Shown here one piece after another: positions 1-8,600 of a stretch of 64,000 nucleotides of DNA. Made by a program: the position numbers and the translations under genes. The first letter of the stretch is position 1, and each line of letters starts with the position of its first letter. Under the pieces are notes generated by a model. The model had not been told where the DNA came from and ran no database searches. It worked only from the letters and a program-made list of their open reading frames with translations. Source of the stretch: Lentisphaeria bacterium (GTDB taxonomy: Bacteria; Verrucomicrobiota; Lentisphaeria; Oligosphaerales; Oligosphaeraceae); NCBI GenBank assembly GCA_016288215.1, contig JAEEYQ010000023.1, forward strand, positions 1 through 64,000. The letters run 5' to 3'.

Positions 1-512
1 GGCACCGCGGGCGGCAGCAGAAAGGCCATGCTGAAGGGCAGGCCGACGGCGCCGCCGCAGTAGAAAATCTGGGTCAGGTTCATGTAGTATTTGCTGCGCT
101 CCGGATGAATGTCCGTAATCATGGCGGAGCCCACGCTTTCCAGCACGCCACCGCCGATGCCCATGACAAAGGAGAATGCATAAAGTGGCTTGGGAGAAGG
201 AGATAGACCCCATCCGGACACGCCAAGCAGCGACAGAAGGAAGCCTGCGCACAGAACCTGTTTCTTGCCTAGCCGGTCGGAGGCGATGCCCGCGATTAGA
301 CAGGCCAGCAGATAGCCGGAGAACTGCACAGACGTGACCGCCGCAAAGCGTTCAGGGACAGCATGAAAGCTTTCGCTTGCATGAAGCAGCGCCGCGAAGA
401 CGATATTGGCGGTGCATGCGTAGAGCACCATGCTGCCGAGGATGGTGCCCACGGCAAGGGCATAGCTTGGGGCGGAGTTTGGGACGGAGTTTGCGGGGCG
501 GCGGGGTTCCAT
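1..512 (-). CDS. MFS transporter, N-terminal part (truncated by window edge)
   Basis: The reverse strand is open from an ATG at 512 to the window edge, giving about 170 residues. Visible features are a short hydrophilic N-terminus, a first membrane segment at about residues 17-43, a second at about 58-75, and the loop 2-3 signature GIASDRLGKKQ (75-85), which matches major facilitator motif A. More hydrophobic segments follow, with small-residue-rich turns. It should be an inner-membrane secondary transporter; the substrate cannot be told from this half. Its ATG lies only 6 nt after the stop of the ATP-cone gene, so it probably ends the ymdB-nrdR operon and is translationally coupled. There is no good Shine-Dalgarno of its own. 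Confidence 0.8.
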   Translation of the reverse strand, partial: MEPRRPANSVPNSAPSYALAVGTILGSMVLYACTANIVFAALLHASESFHAVPERFAAVTSVQFSGYLLACLIAGIASDRLGKKQVLCAGFLLSLLGVSGWGLSPSPKPLYAFSFVMGIGGGVLESVGSAMITDIHPERSKYYMNLTQIFYCGGAVGLPFSMAFLLPPAV

Positions 513-518
513 GGGCGT

Positions 519-1589
519 CTAGCGGAAGGCGATGAGCACGGGAAAAGGCAGTCCCTGACGGATGCGATGCTCCATGCGGGCCTGCAGTTCGTGGAAAAAG
601 GAAAGTTTGGCCTTGCGGCTGCGGCCGGGCATGGCGTCATCCAGAAGGGAGGTCATGGAATTGAAGGCGATGGTGGCAGGAACTTCCGTCAGGGAAGGCA
701 CTTGAGCAAGAATTTCAGCTCTGAGTCGCAACAGCATGTTGCGCAGATAGGGGCCAAGTTCGTCAAAGGTTTTCAGGAGCGTCATTTCGGAAAGCCAGCC
801 GTTTGGGGCCAAAATGTCCATGACCACAGGGGGATTGACCAGAAGCCGCGAGGCGGGAAACAGGGCGGACACGGGAAGGGGGGTGACGCCATGGCGTTCC
901 AGAAGTGCCTTCTCCATGCCGTCCGCCTGCGTTTTCAGCAGCGAATCGGCCCGAAACAGCCACATGGAAGGGGTGGCGGGAGCGGCGGGGACGGTGGCGG
1001 GAGCTTCCGCTTCCTTTTGAATTTGGGGAGGGGGCGCGTCGGGGGGCGCATCCGGAAGCATGGACGCCATAATCGTGGATTTCCGTTCCATTTGGCGTTG
1101 CAGAAGATGGATGGCCAATTCGGTGATGAAGGCGGGGGAGGCTTGCTGTATCTCCCATTCCATCAGGAGGTTGGCACATTTTTCGCAGAGGTCGTCAAGG
1201 GCCTTGCCGGCCAGCGGAAGCTGTCGTTTGAACTGCTCCTCCAGACTGTCGCGGGTCCACGGCTGCATGTCGCGGCGAAAGCGGGCAAAGGGATCCATCC
1301 CGCAAAGCCGAATGTATTCTCTGGCCACATCCGAATAGCCGGAGGCGGTGAGCAAAGTGTCGACAAACCCATGAATATCCTGTTCGCTCAGGTGGATTCT
1401 CCCCTGGGCGTTGGTGAGGCGGATCTTCTCTTCGATGCTTAGCAGAAAATGGTCGATGATCCAGTCCTCATGGATGCCCTGACTGGAGAAGGCCTGAAAT
1501 AGCGTTGCTCTAAGTCCTTCGCTGTCAAAGGATTGCAAGATTCCGCTAGGTCCACTGATCATTAGACTGGCATCGGGAAGGTGTATCAT
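519..1589 (-). CDS. ATP-cone domain protein downstream of nrdR
   Basis: A protein of about 356 residues. Residues roughly 8-95 resemble an ATP-cone, the nucleotide-sensing fold of ribonucleotide reductase and NrdR: a hydrophobic strand, FDSEGLRATL, a helix ending in IEEKIR, LSEQDIHGFVDTLL, then DVAREYIRL. A helical region follows, then a Pro/Ala-rich linker near residues 185-210, and a C-terminal domain I do not recognise. It has none of the reductase catalytic features. It starts just after nrdR, so a nucleotide-dependent role linked to NrdR is plausible but inferred. The ATG at 1589 is used; an in-frame TTG at 1607 is possible, and neither has a clear ribosome site. Confidence 0.65.
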   Translation of the reverse strand: MIHLPDASLMISGPSGILQSFDSEGLRATLFQAFSSQGIHEDWIIDHFLLSIEEKIRLTNAQGRIHLSEQDIHGFVDTLLTASGYSDVAREYIRLCGMDPFARFRRDMQPWTRDSLEEQFKRQLPLAGKALDDLCEKCANLLMEWEIQQASPAFITELAIHLLQRQMERKSTIMASMLPDAPPDAPPPQIQKEAEAPATVPAAPATPSMWLFRADSLLKTQADGMEKALLERHGVTPLPVSALFPASRLLVNPPVVMDILAPNGWLSEMTLLKTFDELGPYLRNMLLRLRAEILAQVPSLTEVPATIAFNSMTSLLDDAMPGRSRKAKLSFFHELQARMEHRIRQGLPFPVLIAFR

Positions 1590-1613
1590 GGCATGGGCCA
1601 AAACCAAGGGGAT

Positions 1614-2126
1614 TCAGGGCTCTTCGGGCTGAGGGGGCAGAGGATGCTTTTCGTCCGCGCCGTCAGCTTCCGGCTGTTTGGAGGGAAGATCCTGCACGGC
1701 GTCGATGAAGGCGTCCGCATCTTTGAAATGGCGGTAGACGGAGGCGAAACGGACATAGGCGACTTCGTCCAGATTGCGGAGGGCCTCCATGACCAGCTCC
1801 CCAATGGCCTGAGAGGAGATCTCGCCATTGGGTGTCTGGGCCAGCTTTTCGCCGATGGTCTGAATCAGCGAATCGATGTCCTCTTCGCTGACGGAGCGTT
1901 TCCAGCAGGCGGAACGGATACCCTCCCGCAGTTTGTTCGGCTGATACTCCTCTCGGCGGCCATCCCGCTTGACGACATAGATGTCCGCCGGAACAATGGA
2001 TTCATATGTCGTGAAGCGGTGTCCGCAGTTCAGACATTGACGACGGCGGCGGATGAAGTCCCCTTCGCGGGAGATTCGCGTTTCGATGACCTTGTCATCC
2101 AAAGATGAACATTTCGTGCAGCGCAT
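1614..2126 (-). CDS. nrdR: Transcriptional repressor NrdR
   Basis: NrdR represses ribonucleotide reductase genes in response to dATP/ATP. All family landmarks are present in 170 residues: a zinc ribbon with Cys3, Cys6, Cys31 and Cys34, the RRRRQCLNCGHRFTTYE stretch, and an ATP-cone from about residue 49 to 140 (VVKRDGRREEY, LREGIRSACWKR, ISSQAIGELVMEAL, VAYVRFASVYRHF). The C-terminal tail is acidic and proline-rich. It begins 33 nt after the ymdB stop and is followed within about 25 nt by another ATP-cone gene, so the three are probably co-transcribed. No ribonucleotide reductase gene is in the window. Confidence 0.95.
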   Translation of the reverse strand: MRCTKCSSLDDKVIETRISREGDFIRRRRQCLNCGHRFTTYESIVPADIYVVKRDGRREEYQPNKLREGIRSACWKRSVSEEDIDSLIQTIGEKLAQTPNGEISSQAIGELVMEALRNLDEVAYVRFASVYRHFKDADAFIDAVQDLPSKQPEADGADEKHPLPPQPEEP

Positions 2127-2159
2127 ATTCGATAACCGATTTCGGATTGGAAGTGAGAA

Positions 2160-2942
2160 CTAATACATGTCCATGGCGATGCGTTCGATGCTGGTGGCGC
2201 GGCCTTCGTCGTTCACGGTCACCGCACATCCGCATAGACGGATGTTCTTGTCGTTGACGGCGAAACGGGCAGGCATGCCCGTGCGGAAGCGGCCGACGAC
2301 GGAGGCAATGTCCCTGCCGAGAATGGAGTCACGGGAGCCGACCATGCCCAAATCTGTCTGATAGGCGGTGCCGCCGGAGAAAATCTGCTGGTCGGCGGTG
2401 GCCACGTGGGTGTGAGTGCCCACCACGATGCTCACCTTGCCTTCCAAAAAGCGCCCCATGGCAATCTTTTCGCTGGTGGCCTCCGCATGGAAATCCACCA
2501 CGATGATGGCGGTCTGCTTTCGAAGCTCCGGAAGCAGCCGCTCGATGGTCTCGAAGGGACAGTTCGCCGCCGTGTGCATGAACGTCCGCCCCAACAGGCT
2601 GACGACGGCCACGGTCGCCCCGTCTTCCGCCTCGAAGAAACCGTAGCCGCGGCCAGGCTGGCAGTCGGGAAGATTGGCGGGCCGCAGGACGTTAGAAAAC
2701 GCGAGAATCTCCTTCTCGAATTCCTTTTGGTCCCAAACGTGATCGCCGGAGGTGAAGACGTCGACTTTGGAATTGGAAAGCTCAAGAAGGCATTGGCGGG
2801 TGAAGCCGTTGCCTCCCGCCATGTTCTCGCCGTTGGCGACGCAGAATTGGCAGTCGTAGTCCCGCATCAGCCGCGGAACCAGCAGATTGACCGCGTTGCG
2901 GCCGCCTTTTCCCACAATGTCACCGATTAACAGAATCCGCAT
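2160..2942 (-). CDS. ymdB: YmdB-family metallophosphoesterase
   Basis: A 260-residue protein of the YmdB/TIGR00282 family, a calcineurin-like metallophosphoesterase acting on cyclic nucleotides in the cytoplasm (family knowledge). The N-terminus MRILLIGDIVGKGGR carries the first metal-binding Asp. Then come NGENMAGGNG, TSGDHVWDQKEF, VDFHAEATSEK and GTHTHVATAD, in the family order and spacing. The length is normal. The start codon directly abuts the 7-bp repeat array, so its leader is made of repeats and no Shine-Dalgarno is visible. It heads the nrdR operon. Confidence 0.93.
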   Translation of the reverse strand: MRILLIGDIVGKGGRNAVNLLVPRLMRDYDCQFCVANGENMAGGNGFTRQCLLELSNSKVDVFTSGDHVWDQKEFEKEILAFSNVLRPANLPDCQPGRGYGFFEAEDGATVAVVSLLGRTFMHTAANCPFETIERLLPELRKQTAIIVVDFHAEATSEKIAMGRFLEGKVSIVVGTHTHVATADQQIFSGGTAYQTDLGMVGSRDSILGRDIASVVGRFRTGMPARFAVNDKNIRLCGCAVTVNDEGRATSIERIAMDMY

Positions 2943-2950
2943 TTTATGTA

Positions 2951-3097
2951 ATTAGGAATTAGAAATTAGAAATTAGGAGTTAGGAATTAGGAATTAGGAA
3001 TTGGGAATTAGGAATTAGGAATTAGGAATTAGGAGTTAGGAATTGGGAATTGGGAGTTAGGAGTTAGGAATTGGGAATTAGGAATTGGGAATTAGGA
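2951..3097. repeat. Tandem 7-bp repeat array (RTTRGGA), 21 units
   Basis: Twenty-one contiguous heptads can be counted. Most are ATTAGGA; the variants are GTTAGGA, ATTGGGA and ATTAGAA. There is no spacer, so it is not a CRISPR array. It fills the gap between the ymdB start and the end of the next gene upstream. The same unit recurs in arrays at 5642-5676 and 16337-16371 and, degraded, near 55795-55850. The 7-bp period resembles the short tandemly repeated heptanucleotide sequences known from filamentous cyanobacteria. Confidence 0.95.
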
Positions 3098-3115
3098 ATT
3101 TAGGTAGCAGTTAGC

Positions 3116-3150
3116 GGTTTGAAGTTAACGTTTTGAAGTTAACGTTTTGA
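3116..3150. repeat. Tandem 14-bp repeat, 2.5 units
   Basis: Two units of GTTTTGAAGTTAAC (one base different in the first) are followed by a half unit. The period is twice that of the adjacent heptad array, from which it is separated by about 18 bp. It lies just past the stop codon of the F420 ligase-like gene. Confidence 0.85.
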
Positions 3151-3173
3151 CTGCTCAGATCGTTATCAATGGT

Positions 3174-4364
3174 TTAGCTTGCGTAGTTGTCGAAATAGCC
3201 CTGAATGAGGACGACGGGCGTCCCTTTGTCTCCGGAGCCGCTGGTCAAATCGCAGAGGCTGCCCAACAGATCCGTCAGCTGGCGCGGCGTCGTGCCCAGG
3301 GACTCCTCCTTGCCCACCAGATTGCCGCCTTTGGCGCGGATGCGCTCCAAAATCTGCTCTCGGACGGTTTTGTCGTCTGATGTGGCTTTTTGGGCGGTAT
3401 CAGCTAAGTATTTGAGCTTCAGTTCGTTAGGTGTTCCTTTCAACCCGCTGGTGAAGCCGGGGGAGACCACGGGGTCCGCCAGTTCCCAAATCTTGCCGAC
3501 GGGATCTTTGAAGGCGCCGTCGCCATAGACCATGACCTCCACCTTCTTGCCAGTGGCGGCGAGAAGACGTGCCTGAATGTCCTCCACCAGCCGTTGGCAG
3601 TCTCTGGGGAACAGCTTCACGCGGTCATCGTCGGATTTGTTCGAGCCCAACAGTCCGTAGGTTTCGTTGTAGCCTGCGCCTGGCTCCACAGGGGCGGTGC
3701 AGATGTCGTCCAGCCCGAGGACGGTCTGGGCGCCGGCGGCGAGAAGCAGCCGTTTGCTGCGGCGGCGGGTATGGATGTCCGCCATCAGCACATGTTTGGT
3801 GAACGGAAGAATGGCGCGGACATCGTTGGCGAAATGGATGACGGCCTTCTCCGGCCCCACAATCTCCTTGTACATCGCCACATAGTCCATTCCCGTGAAG
3901 GGATGGAGCACCTTCTCGCCGAAGACGCGGCGGTACTGCGCCTCATCCAGCACGTCCGTGTGAGGGTCGATGCCGCTGGCGTCCAACGCATCCAAGTCCA
4001 TGAGATGGTTGCCCACCTCGTCGGAGGGATAGCTGAACATCAGATGAACTTTGTCCGCGCCCATGGCGATGGCCTTGAGCAGGATGGAGAAGCGGTTGCG
4101 GCTCAGGATGGGGAAGACGACGGCCAATTCGCCGCCGGGGAACTTCGAACGGATGTCCGCCGCAATCTGCCCGATGGTGACGTAGTTGCCCTGCGTTCGG
4201 GCCACCACGGATTCCGTGATGCCGACCACGTCTTTGTCACGGAGTTCATAATTGTCTTCACGGCAACTAGTTAGCAAAGAGTCTACAACTTGGCTGGCCA
4301 AATTGTCACCACTTCGGAAAATTGGGCAGCGGATGCCACGGACAAGGGTCCCAACAGTTCGCAT
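3174..4364 (-). CDS. Coenzyme F420-0:L-glutamate ligase-like protein
   Basis: A 396-residue protein that resembles the long bacterial homologues of CofE, the GTP-dependent F420-0 gamma-glutamyl ligase. The N-terminal TVGTLVRGIRCPIFRSGDNLA is followed by DVVGITESVVARTQGNYVTI, which matches the ligase's conserved D-x-V-V-x-x-E-x-x-V-A-x-x-x-G pattern. The middle contains FTGMDYVAMYKEIV and a GLDDICTAPVEPGAGYNETYGLLGSNK stretch starting near residue 220. No other F420 gene is nearby and PVC bacteria are not established F420 users, so the true substrate may be another acid-amine ligation. It has its own putative promoter and a leader hairpin, and an AGGAG ribosome site precedes ATG 4364. Confidence 0.65.
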   Translation of the reverse strand: MRTVGTLVRGIRCPIFRSGDNLASQVVDSLLTSCREDNYELRDKDVVGITESVVARTQGNYVTIGQIAADIRSKFPGGELAVVFPILSRNRFSILLKAIAMGADKVHLMFSYPSDEVGNHLMDLDALDASGIDPHTDVLDEAQYRRVFGEKVLHPFTGMDYVAMYKEIVGPEKAVIHFANDVRAILPFTKHVLMADIHTRRRSKRLLLAAGAQTVLGLDDICTAPVEPGAGYNETYGLLGSNKSDDDRVKLFPRDCQRLVEDIQARLLAATGKKVEVMVYGDGAFKDPVGKIWELADPVVSPGFTSGLKGTPNELKLKYLADTAQKATSDDKTVREQILERIRAKGGNLVGKEESLGTTPRQLTDLLGSLCDLTSGSGDKGTPVVLIQGYFDNYAS

Positions 4365-4392
4365 GGTTAAGCGTCTCCTAATTTACGTTGAT

Positions 4393-4430
4393 GCCAATGA
4401 GGCGACAAAAGCAAATTGCCTTTCATTGGC
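4393..4430 (-). promoter_or_regulatory. Leader hairpin upstream of the F420 ligase-like gene
   Basis: A strong inverted repeat with arms GCCAATGAAAGGC and GCCTCATTGGC pairs over about 11 bp with a small bulge. It lies between the putative promoter and the ribosome site. No T-run follows on the minus strand, so it is better read as a 5'-leader structure than as a terminator for rnhC. Confidence 0.5.
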
Positions 4431-4458
4431 GGGTCACCCATTAAAGTCACAAACTTAT

Positions 4459-4486
4459 AAGATAAAGGCATTCTCCCGTTCTGCAA
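4459..4486 (-). promoter_or_regulatory. Putative sigma-70-type promoter for the F420 ligase-like gene
   Basis: On the minus strand, TTGCAG (4486-4481) and TATCTT (4464-4459) are separated by 16 nt. The same -10 hexamer and spacing occur before the GH36-like gene. The predicted transcript would begin just upstream of the leader hairpin. Confidence 0.35.
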
Positions 4487-4592
4487 CTTGACAGCCCGTT
4501 ATTGCATCGATTTTGCGGGATTGGTCCATTCACAGAAGGCCATCGGATTGAGAAGATGAATGAGTGGCCGATTTTTGCAGTATTCTTGTAAC

Positions 4593-5522
4593 TTACTGAA
4601 TTGCAGCATCTTGTGTGGTTTTGAAATGCAGTTTGGCGATGGTGCGAAGCAGGTCAACGCCGCCTTGTGCCATGAGGGCCTTTGCACATTCAAGGACCAT
4701 GGGGCCGGCGCCTTTGGGAAGCGTCCTGCCCACGGTTTTGCCCAACAGCTCCAGCCGTCTCACAAATTCGTCGCGGGCCAGGATGGAGGCTGCCGCCACG
4801 GCGATGTCCGCCTCCGCCTTGGGGTGCTGTTCAAGCTGAATTGTGCGGCCGAGTTGCCCCAGAGCCTTTTCCACGGTAGCCTTGCTGGCGGCGAACTGGT
4901 CGGAGATGGCCTTGGGGCAGGAAGGGACTTTCTGCAGAAGATTCTCCAGACTTTTGGCATGGCCCCAGGCCAGCAGTCGGTTGAGATTGCCAAAGGAGTC
5001 GTAAAGTCGGTTGTAGCTTTCGGGGCCGATGGCCACCACGCTGTACTGCTCTGGACAGGTTTGACGAATCAAGCGGGCCAGCCCCGCGATTTTAGTGTCG
5101 CTCTTGATGCTTTTTGAATCCGTAACTCCCGCCTTTAGAAGCACTTCTGCGCTAGATGCCTCGGTGTGGACGCAGGCGATGACCAGCGGCCCGAAATAGT
5201 CGCCCTTGCCGCTTTCGTCAATGCCTGCATGGGGGAGAAACATGTCAGGATTTTCCACCTGGGCCAGTTCTGCTTCGTAGCCAAAACGCGCTTCATGAAG
5301 AACTTCCGGCTCCAGAAGGAACTGGACGAAGTCCGCCGTGCCTCGTCCCTGCACGGTCAGTTTGCCGGATTGATAGGCCACCACGGTGGTGTTGCCCTGC
5401 TTGACTCGCCAATGGGCGTAGGGAAGGGGGTCGAAGCTCCAGCCCTTCTCCTCCAGAAGATGATGGAGAAGGGAAATCTGTTCCGATGTCAAGGTGGCGG
5501 TATAGGAGGTGGATGTGGTCAT
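4593..5522 (-). CDS. rnhC: Ribonuclease HIII
   Basis: A 309-residue type 2 RNase H that cleaves the RNA strand of RNA:DNA hybrids. Residues about 1-75 form the TBP-like substrate-binding N-terminal domain that separates HIII from HII. The catalytic domain opens with HAGIDESGKGDYFGPLV, where Asp102-Glu103 with Gly-Lys-Gly is the RNase HIII signature. Further landmarks are DSKSIKSD, the Asn-rich YNRLYDSFGNLNRLLAW stretch and AAASILARDEFVRRLE. The length is usual for the family. ATG 5522 is used, although no ribosome site is visible and the upstream DNA is AT-rich. Confidence 0.93.
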   Translation of the reverse strand: MTTSTSYTATLTSEQISLLHHLLEEKGWSFDPLPYAHWRVKQGNTTVVAYQSGKLTVQGRGTADFVQFLLEPEVLHEARFGYEAELAQVENPDMFLPHAGIDESGKGDYFGPLVIACVHTEASSAEVLLKAGVTDSKSIKSDTKIAGLARLIRQTCPEQYSVVAIGPESYNRLYDSFGNLNRLLAWGHAKSLENLLQKVPSCPKAISDQFAASKATVEKALGQLGRTIQLEQHPKAEADIAVAAASILARDEFVRRLELLGKTVGRTLPKGAGPMVLECAKALMAQGGVDLLRTIAKLHFKTTQDAAIQ

Positions 5523-5607
5523 TATAATTATAAGATATTGGTATTCAGTATGTTACGCTTGTTGTCTTTGGGAGGTCATGAGGCGGAATATTTTCCAGCT
5601 AGAGCAG

Positions 5608-5638
5608 CTAGACTATCTAGACTATCTATATTATCTAG
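5608..5638. repeat. Tandem 9-bp repeat (CTAGACTAT)
   Basis: Two exact copies of CTAGACTAT and one variant CTATATTAT are followed by CTAG. It directly precedes an 18-bp segment, CTAGTAAAATTCCTAATT, that is identical at 16330-16347. Both copies of that segment lead into a heptad array. Confidence 0.85.
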
Positions 5639-5641
5639 TAA

Positions 5642-5676
5642 AATTCCTAATTTCTAATTCCTAATTCCTAATTTCT
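5642..5676. repeat. Tandem 7-bp array (AATTCCT), 5 units, overlapping the end of the giant gene
   Basis: Five heptads (AATTCCT/AATTTCT) form the same family as the 2951-3097 array, in the opposite orientation. The stop codon of the 2175-residue protein (5663-5661) lies inside the array, so its last residues (LEIRN) are encoded by repeat units. Confidence 0.9.
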
Positions 5677-8600
5677 AGCGCCTTCTGTCTGAAATTGTCA
5701 ATCAAGAAGGTGGTTTGGTTGGACATCTGCAGGTTGAAGGAGAAGAGGAGACCGAACGTGACGGGAGGCTGTTTTTTGGGGAATACCGGCGTCTTCTGGA
5801 ACGTGAAGGTCATCTTCTGCCATGGAGAATCTCCCTTGAACGCCACTGGCTCCGAGACCACAGGCGCCTTTTCGTTTTTGTAGTGGATGACCAGGCGCAC
5901 CTCTCCGGCGTTTTTGCCCATTGTCAGCATGTCCAAAGAGAAGGGTTGCTTCCAGTCCGGTGGATCCATGAGTTTTTTGGGGTTGACAAGGTACTGGAAG
6001 CCCTTGTCCTTTGCGACGTCGAAATCGATGTATCGGATGGCGAGCAGTTGATTGCCTTTTGGTGTTTGAGCCTGTCGCATCATGATTCTGGCGCCGCTTT
6101 TGGCGGTGACCGGTGCGACATGGCCGCCAATGGCGTGACAGACCTCCAGGCCATCCGGTCCCGTTTGCGGCGCGGCGCCCATTCCATCGGGGCAGATGAA
6201 GGGCCAGGTGCCGATGGCCCCCGCGTTGCCCGCGCCATCCACGCTGCGGGCATGGACGTACCAGAGGCCTTCACGGTCCGCGCAGGGAAGTTGCGTCAGA
6301 TTGGGCTGTTCGCTGGTAAGGAACGTGCCTTCCTCCCATGTTGTTGTGGGACTGCGGCTTATCTTGTATTCATGGTGGTGGATGCCCGTGGCATCCGAAT
6401 TGGAGAGGGTGGTGATCGGCAGAGGGCTGGCCGCCATGAAATAAAGCTTTTCAATGCAGAGGGCCGCATCCGACGTGGACGAACAGTAGAAGGAGAGCTG
6501 CTGGACCTTCTTTTCCATTTCGTTTGGTTGAATTTGGGCGACAATGGTTTCCAGATTAATGGCAAGGTCATGCCATTCGCCATCGGCGATGAAATCCGTC
6601 ACATGGAAGACGCTGTTGGGCTCCGCCGTCTCCGAAATCTGGACGGGATACCATTGGCCATTGACCATGAGCCCCATATTTATCTTGCTGTCGGGCGGGA
6701 GGTTATAGCTAAAATGCATCCATCGGCGATGCTCTTTCCAGAGGGTGGTGATGTCCTTTGCACCGCCGAAGCCCGGACGGGCTGACGATCTTGCCTTGAA
6801 TTCCGTCACGTTGATATGCTCTGGCGATTTGCCGACATTGCTAATGTCGGTGTTGGCTCTGTACTGGGGGAGCGGACGCCATGACACGGTTTGCTCGGGG
6901 CTACTGCCAAGGGCTCCTGTCATGGCGGTGGCGCGGGGGGCCTTGGGCGGCGTGGTGTCTTTGGAATAGTCGAGGCTCCAGGACGTGTCGGCGGTCGCCA
7001 TGGCGATGCCCGCGAAATTGCGGACACCGCTGAGTTTGGCGCGGAAGGTCTGGCCGTCGCTGAGGGGCTTTCCCTTGCGGGGGAGGGCGAGCAGATTGAA
7101 GCGCAGACAGCGGGTTTCGGGAGTCCATTGGGCGACTTTGCGCGTGACGGGAATGGTGAGGTCGTTGAACTCCAGCAGGGCGCCGTTGAGGTCGAGGCGG
7201 CCGACGCTTTCAGGCGTGAAGATGAAATCCAGGGTCTCGGGAGCGGACTGCTCCTGATTGGCGGGGGAAATGCGTTCCACCTCCGGCAGGGCGTTGTCCA
7301 CCAAAAAGGCGTAATGGGTTGTGGGGCCCCAGTTTCCGGCCATGTCGCAGGCGCGGATGTGGAAGAAGTTCAGCCCTTCCTGCAAATGGGCGAACTTGAG
7401 GCGGTTTTCCGTGGTGCGGATGGCTTTCTCCGCCTCTGTATCCTCTTGATTGTTCCAGAGATAGCTATAGCCACGGAGGCCGCCGGCGTCCATGCCGCTC
7501 CACGTGAGAATCAACGGTTCGTGCATCGGCGAAACCCGTTTTGCGAGCATGACGTTGGACAGGTCGTAGGAGTCGCCAGGGATGGCTCCGCTGTAGTTCC
7601 AATTGCCGAAGGCGAGTTTCTGCGTGTTCAGATTTTGGCGGAAGACATCGGTGACTTGGGGCAGCAGGAGAGTCTGCAAGTCCACGCGCGCACGGTGCCA
7701 CTGTCCGTCCGCCCTGAACTCGGGAAGATCACCTAAATACCTGTATCGCGAGGACTTCTCAAAATCGGTGAGGCCGACGATGCCTCCCCATCCGCCCATG
7801 CTCAGCTGGAGGTCGATTCGCGTGCCTTCATTCAGGCGGTAGTCGAAGAACATGATGGGGAAGCGGGCGATGTCGAATTTGGGCAGGTTGAAATGGACGC
7901 TGTGAGGAGAGCCGCAGATGGCGTTGATGACCTTGACGGCGGGCGTGCCGTCCTGCCGCAGGAAATGCTGCAGCTCGCAGTAGGGGTATTTGCCCTTGTC
8001 GGTGGCGCATTCATCCTCCCAACTCCTTGTGCCACAAAGACTTCCGGCAGTTCCAGCCACCAAGACCGGCCCTGGGGGCGTCTTGTCATCCTTTGGATTC
8101 AACGTGCAGGACCATGTGTGGGGCGGCCGTCCCTCCTGCTGGAAGCTGCATTCCAGTTTGCCATGGGAGAGCAGGCTGGCGGCATTGGGCAGACGGACGG
8201 CGATGGTGGCGCAGCGTTGCGTCTCATCCCATTCCACCGTCTCCGGACTGAGGGGGAGGGAGATGCCGCCGACCTTCAGGCTGCCGGAAAGCCGTGGCCA
8301 GCAGGGGATGTTTGGAGTGAACCACAGCTTCATGGGTCCCAGGTCCCACGCGCCGTTGTCTTTCGGCTCCGTCCGAATGACGGCGGATGGCGAGAAGACG
8401 GAGATGGTGCAGGGGGGAACCCGATGCCAAGTGTCCGACTCGTCACACCATTCGCCATGGACATAGTGGAGGCCGGCGGACTCTGGAATGAAGGTGCCCG
8501 TCCGGTTTTGGCTTGACGGACAGTCGTTGGGCGGCTCGCCCACAGGAGAGACGCTGAGCCATGTTCGGAACTCCTTTGGATTCAATGAGTTAGGAATATT

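Noticed and set aside
2951-3097. Possible CRISPR array
   Set aside because: Units are 7 bp and contiguous with no spacers, and there are no cas genes in the window.
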